Origin: Candidatus Zixiibacteriota bacterium
GTDB taxonomy: Bacteria > Zixibacteria > MSB-5A5 > GN15 > PGXB01
Direction of reading: 5' to 3'
Assembly (NCBI GenBank): GCA_016933695.1
Contig: JAFGAL010000020.1
Location: 1-64,000, forward strand
Length of the DNA: 64,000 nucleotides
This document shows, piece after piece, positions 1 to 9,172 of this stretch. The notes under the pieces were generated by a model that was not told the DNA's origin, made no database searches, and saw nothing but the letters and a program-made list of their open reading frames with translations. The position numbers were made by a program, and so were the translations under genes. Within the stretch, counting starts at the first letter, position 1; every line of letters begins with the position of its first letter.

Positions 1-228
1 ATTCCATGACTTACCCCATAATCAATGACATAGTATCGGCATCTTCGTGATGACTCAAAAAACGGCGCTTTATCAACAAGCCCCGGATGGTGGGCCACCC
101 AGTCCCATGTCTATCAAGGCATCTTGCGGTGGCGGGGGGATTTTTGTATATTTGCGAACGGATCGCCATCCGTATTGGATTGTTGCCAAAGTGAATCGAA
201 CATAAACACACTGTATGGAGATATACGC

Positions 229-1080
229 ATGTTCACAAAAATCGGTGTCGTGGGATTCGGCCAGATGGGTGGGGGAATCACCCAGGTGGCCGCGCAGTCG
301 GGATTTCCGGTGACGACCATGGAGGTTTCCGACGAGCTGATCGCCAAGGGAATCGGGTTTATCACCAAACTGCTCGACCGTGCGATCGAAAAAGGCAAAC
401 TGGATCAGGCCGCCAAAGAAAAGACGCTCGGGAATATCACCGGGACGACCGATCTCAAGGATCTCGCCGAGTGCGATATCGTGATCGAGGCGGTGACCGA
501 GGATATGGTTGCCAAGAAAGAGATTTTCTCGGAGCTGGAGCGAATCTGCAAACCGGAGACGATTTTCGCGTCGAATACGTCGTCGCTTCCCATCAGCGAT
601 CTCGCGGCCGCGACCAAACGTCCGGACAAGTTTCTGGGTCTGCACTTTTTCAACCCGGTGCCGGTGATGAAACTGGTGGAGGTGGTGCGGACGATTGACA
701 CATCGGATGCGGCGTTCGATGCGGCGTTCGAGTTCGCAAAGTCTTTAGGCAAGTCGCCGGTGAAGGCGAAAGACACGCCGGGGTTTATCGCCAATGTGCT
801 GTTAGTGCCGTATCTGCTCGATGCGATCCGTCAATACGAACACGGTCTGGCCAGTCGCGAGGATATCGACGACGCCATGAAGCTCGGGTGCGGTCATCCG
901 ATGGGGCCGTTGACGCTGACCGATTTTATCGGACTCGACACGATTCTGTATATCGCGGATATCATGTTCGAGGAGTTCAAGGACAGCCATTATGCCGCGC
1001 CGCCGTTGTTGCGCCGGATGGTCAACGCCGGGTATCTCGGCAAGAAAAGCCGTCGCGGTTTTTACGATTACACTGCATAA
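229..1080 (+). CDS. hbd: 3-hydroxybutyryl-CoA (3-hydroxyacyl-CoA) dehydrogenase
   Basis: NAD-dependent oxidation/reduction of 3-hydroxyacyl-CoA to 3-oxoacyl-CoA in the cytoplasm, a beta-oxidation or butanoate step. The 283-residue length is that of the stand-alone family. An N-terminal Rossmann motif GFGQMG lies at residues 9-14, the catalytic His is in GLHFFNP (about residue 139), and the C-terminal dimerisation domain carries GHPMGPLTLTDFIGLD. The track ORF begins at 124, but the 35 extra residues are unlike the family; ATG 229 follows GGAG at suitable spacing and opens directly into the Rossmann fold. A crotonase gene follows 24 bp downstream, probably co-transcribed. Whether it works in fatty-acid breakdown or butyrate-type metabolism cannot be told from sequence; the acyl-CoA genes at the other end of the window favour oxidation. 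Confidence 0.93.
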   Translation: MFTKIGVVGFGQMGGGITQVAAQSGFPVTTMEVSDELIAKGIGFITKLLDRAIEKGKLDQAAKEKTLGNITGTTDLKDLAECDIVIEAVTEDMVAKKEIFSELERICKPETIFASNTSSLPISDLAAATKRPDKFLGLHFFNPVPVMKLVEVVRTIDTSDAAFDAAFEFAKSLGKSPVKAKDTPGFIANVLLVPYLLDAIRQYEHGLASREDIDDAMKLGCGHPMGPLTLTDFIGLDTILYIADIMFEEFKDSHYAAPPLLRRMVNAGYLGKKSRRGFYDYTA

Positions 1081-1104
1081 TTATCATACAAGGGAGAACG
1101 GGAC

Positions 1105-1884
1105 ATGGAATTTCAGAATATCGAAATCAAACGCGAGGATAAAGTCGCGATCGTGACGATCAACCGCGAGAAAGCGCTCAATGCACTCAATGCCGAGACG
1201 ATCAGGGAACTGCAGACCTTTTTCGAGAATCACTGGGAGGATGATTCAATCGGGTGTGTGATTATCACCGGCGCGGGTAAGGCGTTTATCGCGGGCGCAG
1301 ATATCACCGAGCTGGCTAAGCTTGATGTGAAAGGTGCGGTGCACACGTCGCGGATCGGGTTGTACCTGATGAAAACGATCGAAAATTTCCCCCGCCCGGT
1401 GATCGCGGCGGTGAACGGGTTCGCGCTCGGCGGCGGGTGCGAGCTGGCAATGGCCTGCGATATCCGTCTGGCGTCGGAGAAGGCGAAATTCGGTCAGCCG
1501 GAAGTGAATCTCGGACTCATTCCGGGGTACGGCGGGACGCAACGTCTGGCGCGGCTGGTCGGGCGCGGGAAGGCCAAACAGTTGGTGTTCACCGGCGATA
1601 TGGTCAATGCGCAGGAGGCGTATCGGATCGGGTTGGTCGATGAAATGTATCCGCCCGAAGAGTTGATGGACAAGGCGCTTGAGATGGCGAAAAACATTGT
1701 CGCCAAGGCGCCGGTGGCAGTATCGGTCGCGAAAGAGTGTATCAATCGCGGGTTGGATATCAACCTGTCGGCGGGATGCGATTTCGAGAAGACCGCGTTC
1801 GGGACGATTTTCGGCACGGCCGACAGCAAGGAAGGTTTGAGCGCGTTTATCGAAAAGCGCAAGGCGGATTTTCAGGGGAAATAG
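1105..1884 (+). CDS. Enoyl-CoA hydratase (crotonase family)
   Basis: Hydrates trans-2-enoyl-CoA to 3-hydroxyacyl-CoA, the step before the dehydrogenase encoded just upstream. At 259 residues it is a single-domain crotonase. The oxyanion-hole segments AGADI and ALGGGCELAMA are present, and the two catalytic glutamates of true hydratases are both there, 20 residues apart: about Glu113 (GGGCELA) and Glu133 (FGQPEVNLGLIPG). The GGTQRL motif follows. ATG 1105 has GGGAGAACGGG upstream. The gene is the second of a two-gene unit ending in a strong terminator. Retention of both Glu residues argues against an isomerase or dehalogenase relative; chain-length preference is not predictable. Confidence 0.93.
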   Translation: MEFQNIEIKREDKVAIVTINREKALNALNAETIRELQTFFENHWEDDSIGCVIITGAGKAFIAGADITELAKLDVKGAVHTSRIGLYLMKTIENFPRPVIAAVNGFALGGGCELAMACDIRLASEKAKFGQPEVNLGLIPGYGGTQRLARLVGRGKAKQLVFTGDMVNAQEAYRIGLVDEMYPPEELMDKALEMAKNIVAKAPVAVSVAKECINRGLDINLSAGCDFEKTAFGTIFGTADSKEGLSAFIEKRKADFQGK

Positions 1885-1958
1885 TCGATTGGTAGTGGAA
1901 GATGTCGCGGGGTCACACGTTCGACGGGGTCGAGCGCAAGACCCCGCAAAACGATACA

Positions 1959-1989
1959 GCCGGCGGGTGAAAATGTCCGCCGGTTTTTT
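1959..1989 (+). terminator. Rho-independent terminator after the hbd-crotonase unit
   Basis: A 7-bp perfect stem CCGGCGG/CCGCCGG with a 10-nt loop is followed by six T residues, 75 bp after the crotonase stop codon. Confidence 0.8.
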
Positions 1990-2160
1990 GTTGAGTTGTG
2001 ATATTCCCACCGCAAGCAGCGGGGCACCCTGAGACTGCCGCGTTGTTCTCGATACATCTCGAACACCTCGCAATGACTTTTGCAACATACCTAAAGCGGC
2101 GGGGCACCATGTGTCATTCGTAACCACAACCCATATATAACGCATGCCGTTGCGTGTGAT

Positions 2161-2195
2161 CGGTCGATCCTCTGATCGACCGGGTGCAAAGCACC
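2161..2195. repeat. Paired perfect hairpins
   Basis: CGGTCGATC-CTCT-GATCGACCG (9-bp arms, 4-nt loop) is followed immediately by GGTGC-AAA-GCACC. No T-run follows, so this is not a standard terminator; it is probably part of a palindromic intergenic repeat. Confidence 0.5.
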
Positions 2196-2222
2196 TCTTG
2201 TGCGATTTACAGATGCTGACAT

Positions 2223-2244
2223 GCGGCGGGTCTGAGGACCCGCC
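2223..2244. repeat. 22-bp palindromic repeat, copy 1
   Basis: GCGGCGGGTCTGAGGACCCG plus CC; the core GGCGGGTC-TGAG-GACCCGCC is a perfect 8-bp hairpin. A second copy differing by one base is at 10355-10376, and both are followed by a CACA..CGG.GGG segment. Confidence 0.6.
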
Positions 2245-2471
2245 GATCACAAACGGAGGGGAGTTGTTATGGCATTCGGTTTCGATTACCCACGGCAAGC
2301 GGTAGGGCACCCTGGACATGTAATCCTCGTAATGACATTATAAACCCATGTGTCGAAACGCCCTCCCTCACGTTGTTTGGGAGGGGGATTTCGGCCTACG
2401 ATGTAAATCTCTTTTGCATATGATCCTTAATTGTTTTACCTTTCGGAAAAATGTAAATAAGTGAGCAGGTG

Positions 2472-4685
2472 ATGATAGCACGATTGTTTTTGTTTCTTTT
2501 CCTGGCCGTGACGGTATATGGGCAGGGAATGCATGATCAGGTTGCGGCGCTTGCGGAGTATTCCATCGACACCGCGCGGGAGATTGCGGTTAACGATTAT
2601 GATCTCGAATTGACCTACGGCATGATTCATCTGGAAAAAGGGTTGTTGTATCTGACCGGGTATGTCGACAGCACCTCGCCAACGGCGGCGTATTTTCAGG
2701 GGGAGGGAGAGTTCGTGTTTTGGGCGGTCGATGAGATCGAGGCCCAGCAGATCAACCGGTTTTATCGTGCCGATTCGATTTCCGTCCGTTTCGACGAATG
2801 TTATTTCGCGTTTCCGGGCCGCTCCCCGGTGTTCGCGGAGATCCGTGACGACGGACAGGCGCTGACACCGTCGTATCGGGTCAAGACGATGTTCAACGGC
2901 ATCCGGGACATTCCGGGCAGTAAGTTTAAATACAATTTGCCGCTGAATCTGTACGCGGCGATTGCCGAGGGGAAAGAGGATTTTCTCTGGATCGATGTTC
3001 GCAAGGAGCGGTATCAGCACACGGTGTATGTGTACGATCCCGATGCGATCGAGCAGGTGAACGTATATAAGTACACATCTAATTTCAAACGCCCGCAAGT
3101 GGTGTCGTCGGTGCGCGACACGACCGCGCTACGGCCGAGAGACTATGCGGGGCAGTATCATATCGAGTCGTACGCTATCGACGTCGATATCTCGACAACG
3201 GATAAATCATCGTTTGTCTGCACGATGCAGTTGGAAGCGCTTCAGGACAGCATGAAAGTGGCGCGGCTGGTGCTTCCCGAGGCGTTCGAGGTGGATTCGG
3301 TGCGCGGGGATATTGTCGCCGACAGTGTGCCGTTTGTCCGAAATAAAAACCGGACCGAATTGGGAATCGAACTTTCGCGGTATTTCATGCCGGGGGAGAC
3401 GTGCACACTGACGGTGTATTACCGGGGGAATCTGTTCCGTCATTATGTCGATCTGGGGGTGGTGCAGGATTATCTGCTGGATTGGTACCCGACCTCGGGG
3501 CGCAGGCAGCTTTCGGATTATACGGTTCGGTACACGATCGATACGGGGTTTGATTTTTTGGCGGTGGGCAGACTCGTTTCGGATACGATTATCGAGGACC
3601 GCCAGGTGAGCGAGTATCGTTCGCTCCGGCCGCTGGCGTATGTCAGTTTCAACTATGGGGTGTTCAATATCGACACGATCGCCACCAAACCGACCCCGGT
3701 GATTTTATATTCACTCAAGAAAGATAAATCGCCGTTGTTCGGCAGAAGAGGAATCAATAACGTGATCGCCGACGTTACCGAGGCACTGGCGTTTTATTCG
3801 GAACATATCTCGGTGTGTCCGTTCGATACGGTCCGGGTGGATGCGATGGCGACCGGATTCGGTCAGGGATCGCCGGGAGTGATTCATCTGGCGGAGGCCA
3901 CGTTTGATCATGCGGTGAAGGGGATTGACGACAAGTTCCGGGCGCACGAGGCGGCGCATCAATGGTGGGGACATCTGGTTGGGCCCTTTTCGTATCGGGA
4001 TGTGTGGCTGTCGGAGGGATTGGCGGAATATTCGGCGGCCTGGTTTATCCGTGAGGGGAGAGACGATACGGATACGTTCCGGGAAATTCTTCGCGACTGG
4101 CAAAAAAAGATCATGCGGCGGGGCAAATTATACGAGCAGAAATCAATCGGTTTCCGGGCGGGGGCGATTGCGCTGGGGGCGAGGCTCGGCGGCGAAATGT
4201 CGCCGGGGGACCATGTCGCAATTAATTATTACAAAGCGGCCTATATGATGCACATGCTGAGGCTGGAACTGACTTATCTCGAGCGTGATCCCGGGGCGTT
4301 TCAAAACATGCTGAGAGATTTTTTGCATCAACATGCCAATAAACTGGCGACCACATCGGATTTTGTCGAAGTCGCGCGCGATTATCTCGGTGACGTTACC
4401 GACCGGTTTTTCGGGCAGTGGTTATACGACTGGCGGGTGCCGAAAATAAAAAGCACGTGGCAGAAACAAAATGACGGTAGTGCGGAGATAATCATCGACG
4501 TGCAGGAAGTCGGGCCGGAGTTCGAAACACCGTATCCGGTGCGGTTTATGTGCGAGGACGGGACGCGTGCCGAGAAATGGTTTTTAATCAAAGCCGGCGA
4601 GAACCGTCTGGTTTATTCCGCCGGGGTGGGGACACGAATCACCAGGGTTGAATTCAATCCCGAGTATGATATTCTGGAGCAATAA
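2472..4685 (+). CDS. M1-family-like zinc metallopeptidase, exported
   Basis: A 737-residue protein with an N-terminal signal sequence (MIARLFLFLFLAVTVYGQ) and a gluzincin active site: HEAAHQWWGH at about residue 492, with the third zinc ligand Glu 18 residues after the second His (LSEGLAEY, about 515). This HExxH-x18-E spacing is the M1 aminopeptidase signature. The usual GAMEN exopeptidase motif upstream is replaced by GQGSPGVIHL, so aminopeptidase activity is not assured. The N-terminal half has no motif I recognise beyond beta-rich character; a C-terminal beta domain follows the catalytic part. The track starts at GTG 2469; ATG 2472 is the next codon and equally plausible. No operon partner is evident. 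It probably acts in the periplasm or at the cell surface. Confidence 0.8.
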   Translation: MIARLFLFLFLAVTVYGQGMHDQVAALAEYSIDTAREIAVNDYDLELTYGMIHLEKGLLYLTGYVDSTSPTAAYFQGEGEFVFWAVDEIEAQQINRFYRADSISVRFDECYFAFPGRSPVFAEIRDDGQALTPSYRVKTMFNGIRDIPGSKFKYNLPLNLYAAIAEGKEDFLWIDVRKERYQHTVYVYDPDAIEQVNVYKYTSNFKRPQVVSSVRDTTALRPRDYAGQYHIESYAIDVDISTTDKSSFVCTMQLEALQDSMKVARLVLPEAFEVDSVRGDIVADSVPFVRNKNRTELGIELSRYFMPGETCTLTVYYRGNLFRHYVDLGVVQDYLLDWYPTSGRRQLSDYTVRYTIDTGFDFLAVGRLVSDTIIEDRQVSEYRSLRPLAYVSFNYGVFNIDTIATKPTPVILYSLKKDKSPLFGRRGINNVIADVTEALAFYSEHISVCPFDTVRVDAMATGFGQGSPGVIHLAEATFDHAVKGIDDKFRAHEAAHQWWGHLVGPFSYRDVWLSEGLAEYSAAWFIREGRDDTDTFREILRDWQKKIMRRGKLYEQKSIGFRAGAIALGARLGGEMSPGDHVAINYYKAAYMMHMLRLELTYLERDPGAFQNMLRDFLHQHANKLATTSDFVEVARDYLGDVTDRFFGQWLYDWRVPKIKSTWQKQNDGSAEIIIDVQEVGPEFETPYPVRFMCEDGTRAEKWFLIKAGENRLVYSAGVGTRITRVEFNPEYDILEQ

Positions 4686-4725
4686 GCGAGTTTGTCTTCA
4701 TGCTGAGCATGAAGTGTCAACTTGG

Positions 4726-4773
4726 TGTCGGGTTTCTCATGACGCTCTCGCGTCATTCGGAACCACGACCTAC
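4726..4773. repeat. 48-bp palindromic intergenic repeat, copy A
   Basis: Runs from TGTCGGGTTTCTCATGACGC to CGACCTAC, with the central hairpin TGACGC-TCTC-GCGTCA. A nearly identical 49-bp copy is at 11183-11231 in the same orientation. A separate perfect hairpin, CTTCATGC-TGA-GCATGAAG, lies just upstream at 4696-4714 and could end the peptidase transcript, although no T-run follows. Confidence 0.65.
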
Positions 4774-4865
4774 CGCTATTTTATCCTCGTGCGATTGCGC
4801 CGGGCGGGGGAAAGATTTATCTTGTGGGTGGGAACACGTAAATTACCAAAACGGTATTGAATGAT

Positions 4866-5507
4866 ATGGAATTGTTTTCGCTGTTTATCACATCGTTTAT
4901 TGTCGGGTTTTCCGGGGCGATGATGCCGGGGCCGCTGTTAGCGGTGACCGTGGCGCAAACGCCGCTTAGGGGCGCGCGCACCGGTCCGATTCTGACCGGC
5001 GGCCATGCGGTCGCGGAGATCGCGGTGGTGGTGTTGTTGTCGGTCGGTCTGGCGACGGTGGTGAACAATACCACGGTCAGCAGTGTGATCGGGATTGTCG
5101 GCGGGTCGATGCTGGTTTTGATGGGGCTGGGGATGCTGTATGAACTGGTAAAGAATAAAATTACTCCTGGTGCGGCGGAGACAAAATCGAAAAAATCGGG
5201 ACGGCTGGTGCTTGACGGGGTATTGACGTCGCTTTCGAATCCGTACTGGTTTGTCTGGTGGGCTACCACCGGATCGGCGTTTCTGGTGCGGTCGTTGAAA
5301 CATGGCGCAGTCGGTCCGGCGGTGTTTTATGTCGGCCATATATTATCCGATCTGGTATGGTATACCTTTGTCAGTTTTCTGATCTGGAAAGGCCGCCGCC
5401 TGATCGTCGGCACGGGATATAAAATACTGATGGCGGTATGCGCGCTGTTTTTGTTGTATCTCGGTGTCGTGTTTATCCACGACGGGATCAGTGGCGCGAT
5501 CTCGTAA
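4866..5507 (+). CDS. LysE/RhtB-type amino-acid exporter family protein
   Basis: A 213-residue inner-membrane protein with about six hydrophobic segments. The N-terminal signature of the LysE superfamily is visible: FSGAMMPGPLLAVTVAQT in the first helix-loop, followed by the conserved G..A.GH pattern as GPILTGGHAVAEIAVV. A second conserved stretch, SLSNPYWFVWWATTG, marks the second half of the inverted repeat. Members export amino acids or other small solutes; the substrate cannot be named. The ORF track uses TTG 4857; ATG 4866 lies three codons in and is preferred, but no clear ribosome site precedes either. The gene sits alone between the peptidase and dnaE. Confidence 0.82.
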   Translation: MELFSLFITSFIVGFSGAMMPGPLLAVTVAQTPLRGARTGPILTGGHAVAEIAVVVLLSVGLATVVNNTTVSSVIGIVGGSMLVLMGLGMLYELVKNKITPGAAETKSKKSGRLVLDGVLTSLSNPYWFVWWATTGSAFLVRSLKHGAVGPAVFYVGHILSDLVWYTFVSFLIWKGRRLIVGTGYKILMAVCALFLLYLGVVFIHDGISGAIS

Positions 5508-5656
5508 AAAAATCGTATCGTAATGTATTGATATCTCTTGTCTTATAAAAAAGTTTCCGGGGCGATCGGGAAAGCACCGTTTTTTACTTTATTGCGCTTC
5601 GTAATTGTTGTACCATAGTTTTTGCCGCTAACGGAACTAACGGAATAGAACCACTG

Positions 5657-8600
5657 ATGGGAGCCATGAAATTTTCCAACTTCGTTCATTTGCACACCCA
5701 CAGCCAGTATTCTCTTCTGGACGGCGCCTGTAAGCTCGACGCGGCCATTGAGTTGGCCAAAGAGTATAAGATGCCGGCACTGGCGATTACCGATCATGGC
5801 AACATGTTCGGTGCCGCCGAATTCTATAAAAAAGCGACCCGGGCCGGAATCAAGCCGATTATCGGTACCGAAGCGTATGTGGCCGGGGGATCGCGGTTCG
5901 ACAAACGTCCGTCGACCACCAGTCCGGACGGCGGATTTCACCTGGTGCTGTTGGCCCGCAACCAGACCGGATATAAAAACCTGATCAAGTTGTCGTCGGC
6001 GGGATATCTCGAAGGTTTTTATCATCGCCCGCGAATCGACAAGGAGTTGCTGCGGGAACACGCCGAGGGGATTATCGCGCTGTCGGCCTGCCTGAAAGGG
6101 GAGGTCAACTGGCATTTACTGCGCGGTGATCCGGATCGGGCGGTGATGGCGGCGCGGGAGTTGCAGGAAATTTTCGGCGAAGGCAATTTCTTCCTTGAGA
6201 TGCAGAATCACGGTCTCGAAAAAGAACAACTGCTGATTCCGATGATCAACACGATTCATCGCGAGACCGGGATTCCGCTGGTGGCGACCAATGACTGTCA
6301 TTATCTCAAGCAGACCGATGCCGAGGCGCATGACGCCCTGTTGTGCATTCAGACCGGAAAGTTTGTTTCCGATCAGGACCGGATGCGCTACAATACCGAC
6401 CAGATTTATTTCAAGTCGCCCGATGAGATGCGGGAGCTGTTCGCCGATTTCCCGGAGGCGCTGGAGAACACGGTGAAAATCGCCGAGCGGTGCAATCTCG
6501 AAATCAAGATGGACAAGCTGTACCTTCCCCATTTTCCCATTCCCGAGGAATACGAAAACGCTGACGATTATCTGCGCAAGCTGGCGGAACAGGGCATGGA
6601 GAAGCGCTATCCGAAAATCACCTCGGAGATTCGCGAGCGTCTGGATTATGAACTTGGCATTATCAAGCAGATGGGGTACGCCGGGTACTTTCTGATCGTT
6701 CGGGACTTTATTCAGCATGCCAACGAAGTCGGTGTGCCGGTCGGTCCGGGGCGCGGTTCGGCGGCGGGATCGCTGGTATCGTACTGCATCGATATCACCA
6801 AGATCGATCCGATTCGCTACTCGTTATTGTTCGAGCGGTTTTTGAATCCGGAACGCATTTCGATGCCGGATATCGATATCGATTTCGCCGACCGCGGCCG
6901 AGAAAAGATTATCGATTATGTCGTCAAAAAATACGGCAAGGACAATGTCACGCAGATTATCACGTTCGGGCGGATGGCCGCGCGGGCGGTGGTGCGCGAC
7001 GTGGGCCGTGTACTCGGAATGCCGTATGCCGAGGTCGACAAGATTGCCAAGATGGTGCCGTTTGCCACCGACATGACGCTGGAAAAGGCGCTGGTGCTCA
7101 ACAAGGATCTCAAGGAGTTGTACGATTCCGACGGCCGGGTGCACAAGCTGATCGATTTGTCCAAGACGCTGGAGGGGCTGGCCCGTCACGCGTCGACCCA
7201 CGCCGCGGGTGTGGTGATCGCGCCGTCGGCGCTGACCGATTACGTGCCGCTGTTTCGGGGGTCACGGGACGAAATCACGACGCAGTTCGACATGAAGATG
7301 GTCGAGGAGATCGGTCTTTTGAAAATGGATTTTCTCGGACTGCGCACGCTCACCGTGATCAAGGACTGCCTGGCGATGATCGAGCAGAATCACGGCGTGC
7401 AAATCGATCTGGACAATGTCGATCTCAAGGATAAGAAAGTGTTCAAGCTGTTTTCGCGCGGGGACACGATCGGCATTTTCCAGTTTGAATCCAGCGGGAT
7501 GCGCGATTACATGCGCAAACTCAAACCGGAACGGTTTACCGATTTGATCGTGATGAACGCGCTGTATCGTCCGGGGCCGCTCGATTCGGGAATGATTGAC
7601 ACGTATATCAAGCGGAAATACGGCTCCGAAAAAATCGTGTACGAACATCCCAAGCTGGAAAAAATTCTCGAGGAGACGTACGGGGTTATCGTGTTTCAGG
7701 AGCAGGTGTTGCATATCGCCAACAGTCTGGCTGGGTACACGATGGGCAAGGCCGATATCCTGCGCAAGGCAATGGGCAAGAAGCAGGCCGAGTTGATGGC
7801 CGAACAGAAAAAGGCCTTTCTCGAGGGATGCGCCAGGAACAAGATCGATGACAAAATCGCCGCGACCGTGTTCGAGCATATCGAAACCTTCGCACGGTAC
7901 GGATTCAACAAGGCGCATTCCACCGGGTACGCGTTCGTTGCATTTCAGTGCGCTTTTCTGAAGGCGCATTATCCGCTGGAATTCATGGCGGCCAACATGA
8001 CCTCGGAAATCGATTCCTCGGATCGCATTTATGTCCTGATGGAAGAATGCCGCCGGATGAACATCACGGTGCTTCCGCCCGACGTCAACGAATCGGAAAT
8101 GGCATTCAGTGTCCGTGACGAAAAAATCCGGTTCGGCCTGCTCGGCGTGAAAAATGTCGGCGTCAATGCGGTGGAAGCGATTATCGCGGCCCGCAACGAG
8201 GGCGGAAAGTTCACCGGTTTCGCCGATCTGGTCAGCCGGGTCAATCTCAAACAGCTCAATCGTCGCACCGTGGAATCGCTCATCACCGCCGGTGCGTTCG
8301 ATTCTCTTCCGGGGAATCGCGCGCAGAAGACGGCGATCGTGGAGGAGATGCTGGAATTCGGGCAGAAAGTGTCGGCATCGGTCAACGCCAATGACCTGTT
8401 TATCGGCGAGGGCGGCAAGGTCGAACGGGTGGAACCAACTTATCCCGATATCCCGGACTGGTCGGTCTCGCGTCGCCTGGCCGGAGAAAAGGACATGCTC
8501 GGGTTTTACGTGTCGGGACATCCGCTGGATCGGTTCCGCGCCGAATTGCAGGCGTTCGGGACGGTCGACACGGAACGGTTGCAGGACGTGCGCGATGGCC

Positions 8601-9100
8601 GTGAGGTGCGTTTGGGCGGGATCGTCTCCGCGCTGAGTCTCAAAACCGACAAACGGGGCAATCAGATGGCGTTCGCGACGGTGGAGGATTTCAAGGGGAC
8701 GGTGGAATTGATCGTGTTTTCCGACTGCTATGAGAAGGGCAAGGCGTTTCTGGCGGAGGATAATATTATCATGCTGAGCGGGCGGGTATCGACCCGCGAA
8801 AACGAGGCGCCGAAAATCGTGGTGTCGGATTTATTCCCCCTGGACTCGATTGCGGAACGCTTTAAATGCCAACTGGTTATCAAGGTCGACGAGGATACGT
8901 CGGAAAAGAAACTGGCCGCGATACAGAGTACTCTGACCAAGAACGAGGGAAACACACCGGTGATTGTCGCGGCCCGCAAGAACGGCGAGGAATATCTGAT
9001 TCGTTCCCGGAAATTCGCCGTGGAGCCAAAAAGTCGATTATTGTTGAGACTGAAGGAGATTCTCGGGGATTCGGCGGTGTATCTGCAACCGCCGAATTAG
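5657..9100 (+). CDS. dnaE: DNA polymerase III alpha subunit
   Basis: Replicative DNA polymerase catalytic subunit, 1147 residues, the DnaE1 length. Domains in order: N-terminal PHP domain with metal-type motifs (HLHTHSQYSLLDGA, TDHGNMFG, NDCHYL); family C polymerase palm with catalytic PDIDIDFADRGREK near residue 404 and the GPGRGSAAGSLV finger motif; beta-clamp/HhH region with FNKAHSTGYAFVA; and a C-terminal OB fold. The PHP residues look intact, as in DnaE proteins that keep proofreading potential. ATG 5657 has no clear Shine-Dalgarno site; a second in-frame ATG at 5666 follows GGGAG too closely to decide. Monocistronic by position. Confidence 0.97.
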   Translation: MGAMKFSNFVHLHTHSQYSLLDGACKLDAAIELAKEYKMPALAITDHGNMFGAAEFYKKATRAGIKPIIGTEAYVAGGSRFDKRPSTTSPDGGFHLVLLARNQTGYKNLIKLSSAGYLEGFYHRPRIDKELLREHAEGIIALSACLKGEVNWHLLRGDPDRAVMAARELQEIFGEGNFFLEMQNHGLEKEQLLIPMINTIHRETGIPLVATNDCHYLKQTDAEAHDALLCIQTGKFVSDQDRMRYNTDQIYFKSPDEMRELFADFPEALENTVKIAERCNLEIKMDKLYLPHFPIPEEYENADDYLRKLAEQGMEKRYPKITSEIRERLDYELGIIKQMGYAGYFLIVRDFIQHANEVGVPVGPGRGSAAGSLVSYCIDITKIDPIRYSLLFERFLNPERISMPDIDIDFADRGREKIIDYVVKKYGKDNVTQIITFGRMAARAVVRDVGRVLGMPYAEVDKIAKMVPFATDMTLEKALVLNKDLKELYDSDGRVHKLIDLSKTLEGLARHASTHAAGVVIAPSALTDYVPLFRGSRDEITTQFDMKMVEEIGLLKMDFLGLRTLTVIKDCLAMIEQNHGVQIDLDNVDLKDKKVFKLFSRGDTIGIFQFESSGMRDYMRKLKPERFTDLIVMNALYRPGPLDSGMIDTYIKRKYGSEKIVYEHPKLEKILEETYGVIVFQEQVLHIANSLAGYTMGKADILRKAMGKKQAELMAEQKKAFLEGCARNKIDDKIAATVFEHIETFARYGFNKAHSTGYAFVAFQCAFLKAHYPLEFMAANMTSEIDSSDRIYVLMEECRRMNITVLPPDVNESEMAFSVRDEKIRFGLLGVKNVGVNAVEAIIAARNEGGKFTGFADLVSRVNLKQLNRRTVESLITAGAFDSLPGNRAQKTAIVEEMLEFGQKVSASVNANDLFIGEGGKVERVEPTYPDIPDWSVSRRLAGEKDMLGFYVSGHPLDRFRAELQAFGTVDTERLQDVRDGREVRLGGIVSALSLKTDKRGNQMAFATVEDFKGTVELIVFSDCYEKGKAFLAEDNIIMLSGRVSTRENEAPKIVVSDLFPLDSIAERFKCQLVIKVDEDTSEKKLAAIQSTLTKNEGNTPVIVAARKNGEEYLIRSRKFAVEPKSRLLLRLKEILGDSAVYLQPPN

Positions 9101-9131
9101 GCGAAAAAAGAGAACCAATTTCTCCCGAATA

Positions 9132-9140
9132 TGTTATAAT
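9132..9140 (+). promoter_or_regulatory. Predicted extended -10 promoter for the thioredoxin-fold pair
   Basis: TGTTATAAT is a perfect TGn-TATAAT extended -10 element 32 bp before the ATG at 9173. No good -35 hexamer is visible, which is tolerated by extended -10 promoters. Confidence 0.5.
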
Positions 9141-9172
9141 ACGTAATTAAACGACAACCCCAGGATAAAGGC

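Larger units (their letters stand above)
2007..2340. repeat. Repeat-rich intergenic region
   Basis: The 587-bp gap 1885-2471 contains no convincing gene. Two near-identical segments, CCCACCGCAAGCAGCGGGGC at 2007 and CCCACGGCAAGCGGTAGGGC at 2289, both continue into ACCCTG; a third related stretch, GCGGCGGGGCACC, is at 2097-2109. Similar CCTCGCAATGAC/CCTCGTAATGAC strings lie near 2068 and 2326. At 2112-2133 is a fragment resembling the right half of the 48-bp element found whole at 4726 and 11183. The arrangement looks like decayed, nested REP-like elements. The open reading frames listed here are shadows. Confidence 0.55.

Noticed and set aside
1-228. Possible end of an upstream gene at the window edge
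   Set aside because: All three plus frames reach a stop within 50 bases and the minus ORFs show no family resemblance; nothing can be supported.
1246-2319. 357-codon minus-strand ORF across the crotonase and the repeat region
   Set aside because: Arg/Pro/His-rich shadow spanning a real gene, a terminator and repeats.
7262-8521. 419-codon minus-strand ORF inside dnaE
   Set aside because: Shadow of the polymerase reading frame; composition is not protein-like.
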